This document shows, in pieces, positions 51,692 to 59,452 of a stretch of DNA of 64,000 nt (within the stretch, counting starts at the first letter, position 1; each line of letters begins with the position of its first letter). Origin of the DNA: Pseudomonas sp. CBZ-4 (GTDB lineage: Bacteria; Pseudomonadota; Gammaproteobacteria; Pseudomonadales; Pseudomonadaceae); contig NZ_ANNV01000148.1 in the NCBI RefSeq assembly GCF_000346755.1, forward strand, positions 62,001 to 126,000, given 5' to 3'. The notes beneath the pieces are model-generated. The model ran no database searches. It was not told where the DNA came from and saw only the letters and a program-made list of their open reading frames with translations. Both the position numbers and the translations under genes were made by a program.

Positions 51692-52621
51692 TCAGATCAA
51701 AGCGACCGCATCGCCTCGCCTCGGTGCTCCGCCCTTGCGCCCCCACAGCTCTTCACGACCATCAATCACCGCCACCGAGTGCCCCGTCCGGTTGCACATA
51801 CCCACTTGGCCTCTGGCGAGTTCACCTACCGATACCCGCTTCATATGCTTGGTCAGCCCAAGACGCTTGAACCCCTCGCCCGGCCCCGTCTCATCCTCAC
51901 CATTGTTGAGGCTGCTGATCGCTGCGTTGTAGTTGCGGCCCGCAGTGCGGTCGTTGTTCTCCATCTGGGCGCGCTTGGCACTGACGGCGAATAAAAACTG
52001 CGCATCCTTGAGCATCTCTTTATCGGGGCCGATAAATTGTGCACCACGTGCCCCTTGCTTCAACTCGAGGTCAGTCAGGGTGAGTGGGTAGTTGTCCCGC
52101 ATGACCACCCGGTAGCCCCCGGCAATTTTTGTGACCTCCTTGTAAATATCCGTAGGGCTTTGCCCAAATCGGTGCATGGCCGCCTTGATGGCAGACACCG
52201 TCACACAGTTGCCGTCGGGGCCCTGGCGGAAGCCGCCCCAGATATCCCTGGGTTTTGTTCCATTGCGCGCGTTCGACAGGCCTGGAATATTCGCCTCGGG
52301 CTTGGGCCGTGGCGGCACTGGCACTGGGGTGACCTGAGGGGCAACCTCAGGCTTAGGCTTGGGCGCAATATCAACGGTGCGTGGATCTTTCTGTTCGCCC
52401 ATCAAACCCATCAGCTGATTAAAGAACGCCGTAAACAGCATCGCCATTTTATTGAGCATATCGGTGTTGTTTTCAACAACTGCTGCCTCCACTCTGATCG
52501 CACCAGGCCGAGACTCCTTGTGCGGCTCGAGTACGGAGTTGCTTGCAACTAAAGATTCAACCGGTACTACCTGACGCACATCCATCACTGTTGAAATATT
52601 ATTAATTGAACGAATAGACAT
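51692..52621 (-). CDS. Putative type III effector with one papain-like protease-type domain (cluster gene B)
   Basis: The 309-residue product has an N-terminal segment MSIRSINNISTV, Ser-rich with no acidic residues in the first 12. An amphipathic helix (about 52-77) and a Pro/Lys-rich linker (80-112) follow. The C-terminal domain (126-300) closely resembles copy 2 of gene A. Cys139 is in DGNCVTVSAIK and His281 in TGHSVAVIDG. GGAG precedes the ATG with 5-base spacing. It lies 98 bases upstream of gene A. Protease activity and secretion are inference; no database family is claimed. Confidence 0.75.
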   Translation of the reverse strand: MSIRSINNISTVMDVRQVVPVESLVASNSVLEPHKESRPGAIRVEAAVVENNTDMLNKMAMLFTAFFNQLMGLMGEQKDPRTVDIAPKPKPEVAPQVTPVPVPPRPKPEANIPGLSNARNGTKPRDIWGGFRQGPDGNCVTVSAIKAAMHRFGQSPTDIYKEVTKIAGGYRVVMRDNYPLTLTDLELKQGARGAQFIGPDKEMLKDAQFLFAVSAKRAQMENNDRTAGRNYNAAISSLNNGEDETGPGEGFKRLGLTKHMKRVSVGELARGQVGMCNRTGHSVAVIDGREELWGRKGGAPRRGDAVALI

Positions 52622-52663
52622 AAAAGCTCCATGAGCAAATACCCCCCAACCCGGACTAACTAG

Positions 52664-52727
52664 AGAAGTACCCGCTGAATATTTTATCTAACCAGATGAA
52701 ACGAAATGATTTAAAACGGGTACTTCT
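52664..52727. promoter_or_regulatory. Perfect 11-bp inverted repeat between cluster genes C and B
   Basis: AGAAGTACCCG (52664-52674) and CGGGTACTTCT (52717-52727) are exact inverses, 42 bases apart. The right arm is inside the last codons of gene C (RKKYPF). As RNA it would be a long-loop hairpin just before gene B. It could act in attenuation or be a recombination remnant. Confidence 0.45.
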
Positions 52728-53625
52728 TACGTGTACCTGAATACCAGTCCCTGCGATCAAATATGTCCTGCGCAGGTCCCGGGCTCGTCAAGTCAGGCTC
52801 AGGCCTGGGCAACGGGGCATCAGGATCAACTTTGGGACGGGTTTCCGTTTCCGGTTTAACAGCCGGGGTTGGCATCGGTGCCACTGCGGGTAAAGGCGGC
52901 CTGTCAGACTTGGCGACCCAGTCGGGCTTGAGATCGGTTTTCGGTACAACCGTAGCCACGGGCGGCGAAACCACTTCGAGCTTGGGCGCGATATCAAGCT
53001 TGGGTACAACGCCAGGTGTGGTCTCGGGATGCGGCACGACCCTGGGCACCAGCGGCACGATCTCGGCTCTTGGATCCGTACCAGGCATGGGCCGTAAAAC
53101 ATTGAGATCGCTGCCACGTCGAACGTGAGTGCCTGGGCAATGACAATTGTTGACATTGACCTCAACCTTGACCTGCGAAGCAGCGTCATGGGCCATATTG
53201 ACTTCTGGCTTGTGCACGTTTGGCGCAACCGGAACGACAGGGGCAGGCGTAATGGAAATAGAAGGCAATTTGCCCGCCTCAGGCATCACCTTCGGCTGGC
53301 TCTGTGCCTCGGGCTTTACCTTGAGCGCAGTGTCTGCGCCAGGTGCAACCTTCGGCAAATGCGTCGCGTCGGCGGCTATATTTTTTCCCGCGAACATATC
53401 GCGCACTGCCTTGAAAACAGCTTCGAACATGTCAAACAACTTGGCGAATGCATTGGCATTCAGCATCACATCGCCATGCGCCACCTGAGAACTGTCATGA
53501 CGAAATGGCGCACGCCCCAAATGCGCAGTGGATGAAAATCTACCTCGGTGGGGGGTAACAGCGGATTGATCCAAGGTAGATGTATCAACTTTTACAGAAG
53601 GCGGATTGTTAACCGATAGAGACAT
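52711..53625 (-). CDS. Proline-rich effector-like protein without protease domain (cluster gene C)
   Basis: The 304-residue product starts MSLSVNNPPSVK: no acidic residue in 12, Ser near 18% of the first 50. It has a helical hydrophobic stretch (about 54-79, NANAFAKLFDMFEAVFKAV) like gene B, then a long Val/Pro/Lys-rich region with repeated VxPK-type units and one NNCHCPG segment (159-165). It ends SGTRKKYPF at the point where B and A begin DIW.GF.QG, so it may be a truncated or linker-only paralogue (speculation). The second ATG (53623-53625) was chosen: AAAGGA is 8 bases upstream. First gene behind the hrp box. Confidence 0.65.
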   Translation of the reverse strand: MSLSVNNPPSVKVDTSTLDQSAVTPHRGRFSSTAHLGRAPFRHDSSQVAHGDVMLNANAFAKLFDMFEAVFKAVRDMFAGKNIAADATHLPKVAPGADTALKVKPEAQSQPKVMPEAGKLPSISITPAPVVPVAPNVHKPEVNMAHDAASQVKVEVNVNNCHCPGTHVRRGSDLNVLRPMPGTDPRAEIVPLVPRVVPHPETTPGVVPKLDIAPKLEVVSPPVATVVPKTDLKPDWVAKSDRPPLPAVAPMPTPAVKPETETRPKVDPDAPLPRPEPDLTSPGPAQDIFDRRDWYSGTRKKYPF

Positions 53626-53726
53626 TAGCATGGTCCTTTATTCAATGTACCTGCTTAAAAAAGCGGTCGAAGTGTCGAGAGTTTCAAGTTGACGGAAACA
53701 ACACTCATTGCTTCGCAGTCCCTACC

Positions 53727-53754
53727 TTCGTGGAGGACGCCGTGATTGAGTTCC
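53727..53754 (-). promoter_or_regulatory. Candidate hrp box (HrpL/RspL-type promoter)
   Basis: On the minus strand GGAACT (53749-53754), a 15-base spacer and CCACGAA (53727-53733) match GGAACC-N15/16-CCACNNA, differing only in the last base of the first element (T for C). This is the promoter class read by the HrpL ECF sigma factor (RspL in P. fluorescens). It points toward gene C, whose start is about 100 bases away. No equivalent pair was found before genes B or A. Confidence 0.7.
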
Positions 53755-53993
53755 GATAATCGCAACTCATATAAAGAAACCAAACCAGCTTTTCGGATTT
53801 TGCCCCATCGCTTTTTTTGAAAACCGCAATTCAGACTGTGCTGACGGCCCTTTCACAGACACACTCGCTAATAAACCGCTGAGAAAGCAACTCACCGACA
53901 TACTTCAAGAGCCAACGCGCCGACCTGGTGTGGTATTCCCGCGCACATAAATACCACCACCGGGTGCAGCCCCGAGTTCAAGCGCAAAAACGC

Positions 53994-54030
53994 AAAATGC
54001 CCCGAATCTTTCGATACGGGGCATTTTTTT
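53994..54030. terminator. Bidirectional terminator downstream of dusC
   Basis: GCCCCG (53999-54004) pairs with CGGGGC (54017-54022), extended by A/T pairs, with a TTTTTTT tract on the plus strand and AAAA on the other side. It lies 18 bases beyond the dusC stop. Confidence 0.85.
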
Positions 54031-54047
54031 GCACCTCAGGACGGATC

Positions 54048-55016
54048 TCACGGCACGCTGCATTGCCCCGGATGGGCCATACCCAACAGACGACTGACCT
54101 GCTCCAGGTCCGTCTCGCGGCGCATGGCCGTAAACAACTCGACCGCTTCCGGGTAATTGCGGGTCAACATGGCCAGCCATTGTTTCAAGCGGCCCGGCGC
54201 CTGGCGCTCAGTGAGCTGGGCCACCGACTGGGTCCAGAACTCTTGGAGCATCGGTTGCATCTGCGCCCAGGTCATTTCCACGACCTCTTCGCCTGCCCTT
54301 GCAGCTGCGATCTGCCGCGCCAGGTCAGGACGCGCCACCAGACCGCGACCGAGCATGATGTCTTCGGCGCCGCTGACTTCGCGGCAGCGCTTCCAGTCTT
54401 CGACGCTCCAGATATCGCCATTGGCAAACACCGGCACCTTGACCACGTCCTGCACCCGCGGAATCCACTCCCAATGGGCCGGCGGCTTGTAACCGTCAGT
54501 CTTGGTCCGCGCATGCACCACGATATGCGCCGCGCCGCCTTCCGCCAGCGCCGTGGCGCAGACCAGCGCGCCGTCCGGGCTGTCGAAACCCAGGCGCATC
54601 TTGGCGGTGACCGGGATATGCGCCGGCACCGCACGGCGCACATGCTCGACGATCTGGTTGAGCAACTCCGGCTCCTTGAGCAGCACCGCGCCGCCCCGGG
54701 ATTTATTCACCGTCTTGGCCGGGCAGCCGAAGTTCAGGTCGATCACCTCGGAACCCAGCTCGGCGGCCAGCGCGGCGTTTTCCGCCAGGCACACCGGGTC
54801 GGAGCCCAGCAACTGCACGCGCAACGGCACGCCCGCAGCGGTGTGGGCACCGTGCAGCAGTTCCGGGGCGAGCTTGTGGAAATACGCCGGGGTGAGCAGG
54901 CGGTCGTTGACGCGGATGAACTCGGTCACGCACCAATCGATCCCGCCCACGCGGGTCAACACGTCCCGCAGGATGTTGTCGACCAACCCCTCCATGGGCG
55001 CCAAAGCAATTTGCAT
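54048..55016 (-). CDS. dusC: tRNA-dihydrouridine(16) synthase
   Basis: The 322-residue Dus flavoenzyme reduces uridine 16 in tRNA. It starts MQIALAPMEGLVDNILRDVL and has the catalytic Cys98 in LNFGCPAKTVNKSRGG. Features match the DusC subgroup (IDWCVTEFIRV). The ATG 55014-55016 was taken; a GTG 3 codons upstream is an alternative. It is transcribed in the same direction as the effector-like cluster but is separated from it by a terminator. Confidence 0.93.
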   Translation of the reverse strand: MQIALAPMEGLVDNILRDVLTRVGGIDWCVTEFIRVNDRLLTPAYFHKLAPELLHGAHTAAGVPLRVQLLGSDPVCLAENAALAAELGSEVIDLNFGCPAKTVNKSRGGAVLLKEPELLNQIVEHVRRAVPAHIPVTAKMRLGFDSPDGALVCATALAEGGAAHIVVHARTKTDGYKPPAHWEWIPRVQDVVKVPVFANGDIWSVEDWKRCREVSGAEDIMLGRGLVARPDLARQIAAARAGEEVVEMTWAQMQPMLQEFWTQSVAQLTERQAPGRLKQWLAMLTRNYPEAVELFTAMRRETDLEQVSRLLGMAHPGQCSVP

Positions 55017-55071
55017 GGGAAACACTCAACAAAAATCGTCGCGCAGTTTACTGGGTTTCCTGCGGCAACCG

Positions 55072-55506
55072 TTAACCCCCTGTCAGGGCGGGGCCGTAAC
55101 CGTCAAGAAACTCGGCGGGCATGCGCTTGGGCTTGCCGCTGGACAGTTCGATGCAGACAAAGGTGGTTTGCGCGCGCAGCAAGGTGGCGCCGTCGTGGGG
55201 GCGGACCAGCTGGAAGCGTCGGGTCATTTTCAGGCGCTGGTCCCAGTCGACGATCCAGGTGGCCAGTTGCAACTCGTCACCTTCGTAGCCAGCAGCGAGG
55301 TAGTCGATCTCGTGACGCACCACCGCCATGGCGCGGTCCAGGCGGCGGTACTCGGTGAGGTCCAGGCCCAGGCGCTGGGAATGGCGCCAGGCGCAGCGTT
55401 CCAGCCAGGACACGTAGACGGCGTTGTTGGCGTGGCCCAGGCCGTCGATGTCCTCGGCGCCGACCTGCAGGTCGATGATAAACGGCGTTGCCAGATCCCA
55501 GCCCAT
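55072..55506 (-). CDS. Acyl-CoA thioesterase (4HBT hotdog family)
   Basis: The 144-residue hotdog protein has the motif DIDGLGHANNAVYVSWLE, with catalytic-type Asp, near residues 19-36. It probably hydrolyses acyl-CoAs, like YbgC or FadM types. Substrate unknown. It lies between the alpha/beta hydrolase gene and dusC. Confidence 0.85.
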   Translation of the reverse strand: MGWDLATPFIIDLQVGAEDIDGLGHANNAVYVSWLERCAWRHSQRLGLDLTEYRRLDRAMAVVRHEIDYLAAGYEGDELQLATWIVDWDQRLKMTRRFQLVRPHDGATLLRAQTTFVCIELSSGKPKRMPAEFLDGYGPALTGG

Positions 55507-55544
55507 GCCTTGCTCCAGTCGATTGATCTCGGCCGGGCAGTGTA

Positions 55545-56378
55545 TCAGGCGCTTTGTCGCGCCTGTAGACGACGGCCGGCCAGCAGCGCCAGCACGCCCT
55601 CGATCACCCGGGGATCGGCCAGCACTTTCTGGTGGCCGCCCTGTTCCAGGCGCAGCAGGCGGCTGTCGAACCAGGCTTCGTGGATGGCTTGGGCGGCTTT
55701 GACCGGGACGAAGGTGTCGTCTTCGGCGTGCACGATCAGGCCGGGCATATTCATCTGATAGTGGGCAACGTCCAGATGCTTCAGTGGCATGCCGAAGGTC
55801 TGTTCGACCTCGTGGATAAACGCCGAGCGGGCCCGTGCAGGCAACCCGACCATCTTGGTGAACCCACGCAGCACATCGAGGAAACGCGACGGCGCAGCGA
55901 TGCTCACCAGCGCTTCGGTGCGCAGCCCCAGTTGCACGGCCAGCATCGCACTGGCACCGCCCATCGAGTGCCCGACCACCGCATGCAGCGGCGGCAGTTC
56001 GGCGGCCGCTTCCAGCATCGCCCGCGCGAACAGCAGCACATGCGCCTCACGCCCCGGCGAACGGCCATGGGCCGGACCCTCCAGGGCAATCACCGAGTAA
56101 CCGTCATTGACCAGGGCGGTGATCAGGCTGGCGAACTGGGTGGGGCGCCCTTCCCAGCCGTGCATCAGCAAGACTGCCGGGCCTTGGCCCCAGCGCAGGG
56201 CCGACAGGCCGAAACGCAAGGTGATGCGTTCCGACTGCGCCAGCAGCGGCAACTCCCAGTCGCGGGGTGGCAGGTCGCGCGGCGTCATGAAGGCACGCCG
56301 CATCTTGTTGGCCACGGTGTGCGGCGCCAGATGCCCCAGGGTGCCGTTGAAGCGACGAATCCAGGTTAACGTGCCCAT
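55545..56378 (-). CDS. Alpha/beta hydrolase
   Basis: The 277-residue hydrolase has the nucleophile elbow GHSMGG (Ser138), an oxyanion-loop HGWEG near residue 73, Asp in VHAEDDTFVP and His in EQGGHQKV. This is a complete triad. It may be an esterase or lipase; the substrate is unknown. The ATG has GAGGG upstream. It is 15 bases downstream of the TetR gene and probably co-transcribed with it. Confidence 0.87.
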   Translation of the reverse strand: MGTLTWIRRFNGTLGHLAPHTVANKMRRAFMTPRDLPPRDWELPLLAQSERITLRFGLSALRWGQGPAVLLMHGWEGRPTQFASLITALVNDGYSVIALEGPAHGRSPGREAHVLLFARAMLEAAAELPPLHAVVGHSMGGASAMLAVQLGLRTEALVSIAAPSRFLDVLRGFTKMVGLPARARSAFIHEVEQTFGMPLKHLDVAHYQMNMPGLIVHAEDDTFVPVKAAQAIHEAWFDSRLLRLEQGGHQKVLADPRVIEGVLALLAGRRLQARQSA

Positions 56379-56393
56379 CCTTAGAGCCCTCTT

Positions 56394-56933
56394 CTAGCGC
56401 ACGGCCGACTTGGCGGCGCGCAATACGCGGTCAGACAATTCACCTGGGCCCAATGCACGCGCCAGGGCCAGGCCACCGATCATCAGCGCCATGTCGGCCA
56501 GGGCTTTGTCGGTGTCTTCGGGGCTGGCGGCCAGTTGGGCGGCCATCAGCTCGCAGTGTTCGTTCAGCGCTTGGCGGAACTCGTCCGGCAGGCGGCTCAT
56601 TTCGCCGACGGTCGCCGGGATCGGACAGGCCTGAACGCTGGAGTCGCGATGTTTGCGCGACAAGTAGAACGCCGCCACAAGGCCTCGGCGCTCTTCACCC
56701 GTCAACAGCGCATCCATATCGTCAATGGCCGCACGGCGCTTGGCCAGCAGTTCGGTGAACGCCTCCAGCATCAGCGCGTCCTTGCTTTCAAAATGTGCGT
56801 AGAAACCACCGACGGTCAGCCCCGCCGCGCCCATGACTTCGCCGACACTCGGCTCGGCCGGGCCACGCTGGATCAATGCCGCGCTGGCAGCCTGCAAAAT
56901 GCGTTCGCGGGTTTGCGCTTTTTTATCGCTCAT
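56394..56933 (-). CDS. TetR-family transcriptional regulator
   Basis: The 179-residue protein has an N-terminal TetR helix-turn-helix (PSVGEVMGAAGLTVGGFYAHFESKDALM) and a C-terminal ligand-binding/dimer domain. The ATG at 56931-56933 has GGAGG at 5 bases. A 9+9 palindrome at 56959-56981 is probably its own operator, so it likely represses the tetR-hydrolase unit. Ligand unknown. Confidence 0.9.
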   Translation of the reverse strand: MSDKKAQTRERILQAASAALIQRGPAEPSVGEVMGAAGLTVGGFYAHFESKDALMLEAFTELLAKRRAAIDDMDALLTGEERRGLVAAFYLSRKHRDSSVQACPIPATVGEMSRLPDEFRQALNEHCELMAAQLAASPEDTDKALADMALMIGGLALARALGPGELSDRVLRAAKSAVR

Positions 56934-56958
56934 CAAAGCCTCCGGTTCTCATGGGTTG

Positions 56959-56981
56959 AATATTATTACCATAATAATATT
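56959..56981. promoter_or_regulatory. Palindromic operator upstream of the TetR gene
   Basis: AATATTATT (56959-56967) and AATAATATT (56973-56981) are perfect inverses around a 5-base centre. It is strikingly A/T-rich in GC-rich DNA and lies 26 bases before the TetR start, typical of autorepression. Confidence 0.75.
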
Positions 56982-57060
56982 TGGCAAGCGACAGGCACGA
57001 CCATTGGTCTGAAGAGAAAGCAGGAAGGGAAGAAAGAATTGGCCAAACGCCAGACAAACA

Positions 57061-57090
57061 AAAGGGCCATTCAATAATTGAATGACCCTT
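57061..57090. terminator. Second terminator hairpin after the tRNA-Glu operon
   Basis: A long stem of about 14 bp (AAAGGGCCATTCAAT region pairing with ATTGAATGACCCTT) lies just beyond the first terminator. It is symmetric enough to serve both strands. Confidence 0.75.
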
Positions 57091-57109
57091 AAAAATCCCG
57101 CAGAGCGGG
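57091..57109 (-). terminator. Rho-independent terminator of the tRNA-Ala/Glu operon
   Basis: CCCGC (57097-57101) pairs with GCGGG (57105-57109), followed on the minus RNA by AUUUUU. It begins 6 bases after the last tRNA-Glu. Confidence 0.85.
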
Positions 57110-57115
57110 TAATCG

Positions 57116-57191
57116 TGGCGTCCCCTAGGGGACTCGAACCCCTGTTACCGCCGTGAAAGGGCGGTGTCCTAGGCCACTAGACGAAGGGGAC
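57116..57191 (-). tRNA. tRNA-Glu (anticodon TTC), last of the operon
   Basis: 76 bases with encoded CCA. Acceptor stem GTCCCCT/AGGGGAC pairs fully. The anticodon loop in CCGCCCTTTCACGGCGG gives TTC. Identical to the copy at 57397-57472. Confidence 0.97.
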
Positions 57192-57270
57192 AAAACCTTC
57201 TGTACAACGTGATCAGCGCTGAGAGCTGATCGATTCAAGGACGGTGTGGCCAGACCTTGAACCTGTAAAT

Positions 57271-57346
<76 letters not shown>

Positions 57347-57396
57347 GGATTTTTCGCCTCGCGGCGCAGCAGACCTTTCGAGCTGCTTGTTGAAAC

Positions 57397-57472
57397 TGGC
57401 GTCCCCTAGGGGACTCGAACCCCTGTTACCGCCGTGAAAGGGCGGTGTCCTAGGCCACTAGACGAAGGGGAC
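57397..57472 (-). tRNA. tRNA-Glu (anticodon TTC), duplicate copy
   Basis: 76 bases, identical to 57116-57191. It is the second gene of the four-tRNA transcript Ala-Glu-Ala-Glu. Confidence 0.97.
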
Positions 57473-57551
57473 AAAACCTTCTGTACAACGTGATCAGCGC
57501 TGAGAGCTGATCGATTCAAGGACGGTGTGGCCAGACCTTGAACCTGTAAAT

Positions 57552-57627
<76 letters not shown>

Positions 57628-57728
57628 TCATCGGTGAGGACGGGGCGAATCTTAATGGCGCTTTGGAAGTGTGTCAAATTTATTTTCAACATTTTCCAAA
57701 GTTTTTTGCCGGGATAACAATCACTTAC

Positions 57729-57760
57729 CGGCGAAACCCCGGAAAACCGGGGTTTCGCCG
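57729..57760. terminator. Long hairpin after gltX
   Basis: CGGCGAAACCCCGG (57729-57742) pairs perfectly with CCGGGGTTTCGCCG (57747-57760) around a 4-base loop. No U-tract follows, so it may be a terminator that needs no U or an RNA-stabilising stem before the tRNA unit. Confidence 0.7.
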
Positions 57761-57774
57761 TTGCAACGGGCTGA

Positions 57775-59256
57775 TTAAGCGATAGCGCCCAGCAGCTTTT
57801 CCCACTCTTTGTTTTCTTTCTTCGAGACACCACCAAGCAAATCAAGGGCTTGGCGCAGACGGAAACGGGTGAGGTCCGGGCCGAGAATTTCCATCGCATC
57901 CAGCACCGACACCGAACTCGCCTGCCCGGTGATCGCGGCAAACATCAGCGGCATGGCGTCGCGCAATTTCAATTCGAGGGATTCCACCACCGCCTGGATC
58001 GTCGCGGTGATCGCATCCTTCTCCCACTGACGCAGGCTTTCCAGCTTCCACAGGATCAACTGCATCAACTGGCGCACCTGGTCGCCCGAGAGCTTCTTGG
58101 ATTCGAACAACTTGGCATCCGGGTTCACACCCCCGGCAAAGAAGAAGCTGGCCAACGGCGCGACCTGGCTGAACGTCTCCACCCTGCCCTGCACCAGCGG
58201 CGCGATCTTCATCATGTACTCAGGGTTCAGCGCCCACTGCTGCACACGGCTGGCGAATTCTTCCACCGGCAGGTCACGCAGCCACTGGCCGTTGAGCCAC
58301 GACAACTTCTCGATGTCAAAGATCGGCCCGCCCAGCGAGACACGGGACAGGTCGAAGTTATCGACCATTTCCTGCAACGAGAACTTCTCGCGCTCGTCCG
58401 GCATCGACCAACCCATGCGGCCCAGGTAGTTGAGCATCGCTTCCGGCATAAAGCCCATGCGCTCGTAGAACGTCACCGAGGTCGGGTTCTTGCGCTTGGA
58501 CAGCTTGCTCTTGTCCGGGTTACGCAGCAGCGGCATGTAGCACAGCTGCGGCTGTTCCCAGCCGAAGTATTCGTAGAGCAGGATCAGCTTCGGCGCCGAC
58601 GGCAGCCATTCTTCGCCGCGCAGCACGTGGGTGATGCCCATCAGGTGGTCATCGACCACGTTGGCCAGGAAGTACGTCGGCAGGCCGTCGGTCTTCATCA
58701 GCACTTGCATGTCCATGCGGTCCCACGGGATCTCGACGTCACCGCGCAGCATGTCCGGCACCACGCACACGCCTTCGCTCGGCACTTTCATGCGGATTAC
58801 GTGGGGCTCGCCGGCCGCCAGGCGCTGCGCCACTTCTTCCTTGGACAGCAGCAGTGCGCGGCCATCGTAGCGCGGGGTTTCGCCGCGGGCCTGTTGTTCG
58901 GCGCGCATCTGGTCGAGTTCTTCAGCGGTGCAGAAGCATGGGAACGCATGGCCCATGTCCACCAGTTGCTGGGTGTACTGCTTGTAGATGTCGCTGCGCT
59001 CGCTCTGGCGATACGGGCCGTGGGGGCCGCCGACATCCGGGCCTTCGGCCCAGGTAATGCCCAACCAGCGCAGGGCATCGAAAATCTGCTGTTCCGACTC
59101 GCGGGTCGAGCGCACCTGGTCGGTGTCTTCGATCCGCAGGATGAATTCACCACCGTGCTGCTTGGCAAAGCAGTAGTTGAACAAGGCGATGTAGGCAGTG
59201 CCGACGTGGGGATCCCCAGTAGGCGATGGCGCGATGCGCGTGCGGACGGTGGTCAT
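57775..59256 (-). CDS. gltX: Glutamate--tRNA ligase
   Basis: The 493-residue class I synthetase has the HIGH-type motif PSPTGDPHVG (residues 10-19) and KLSKR (251-255), with the usual length. It charges tRNA-Glu, and tRNA-Glu genes follow directly downstream on the same strand. The ATG 59254-59256 gives MTTVRTRIAPSPTG; the upstream extension of the frame is not credible. Divergent from an efflux operon. Confidence 0.97.
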   Translation of the reverse strand: MTTVRTRIAPSPTGDPHVGTAYIALFNYCFAKQHGGEFILRIEDTDQVRSTRESEQQIFDALRWLGITWAEGPDVGGPHGPYRQSERSDIYKQYTQQLVDMGHAFPCFCTAEELDQMRAEQQARGETPRYDGRALLLSKEEVAQRLAAGEPHVIRMKVPSEGVCVVPDMLRGDVEIPWDRMDMQVLMKTDGLPTYFLANVVDDHLMGITHVLRGEEWLPSAPKLILLYEYFGWEQPQLCYMPLLRNPDKSKLSKRKNPTSVTFYERMGFMPEAMLNYLGRMGWSMPDEREKFSLQEMVDNFDLSRVSLGGPIFDIEKLSWLNGQWLRDLPVEEFASRVQQWALNPEYMMKIAPLVQGRVETFSQVAPLASFFFAGGVNPDAKLFESKKLSGDQVRQLMQLILWKLESLRQWEKDAITATIQAVVESLELKLRDAMPLMFAAITGQASSVSVLDAMEILGPDLTRFRLRQALDLLGGVSKKENKEWEKLLGAIA

Positions 59257-59452
59257 GGCGGGTCTCGAATGGGCGATAAAACTGGAATTGAAACAAGGGG
59301 CGAATGGTAACAGCCCTCGGCACTTGGGCTCCAGCACCCACCCTATCGAGCAGGGCATTTAGGCCAAGCTTCGGTCTCAACGCCAGTCATGGCTATTGGA
59401 CAGATGCTTGGGTGGCTATATTCCATTACCTCTTGTTACAGACACTGCCCCC

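Noticed and set aside
57850..59310. Plus-strand ORF opposite gltX (486 codons)
   Set aside because: Shadow of gltX; no ribosome site or recognisable domain.
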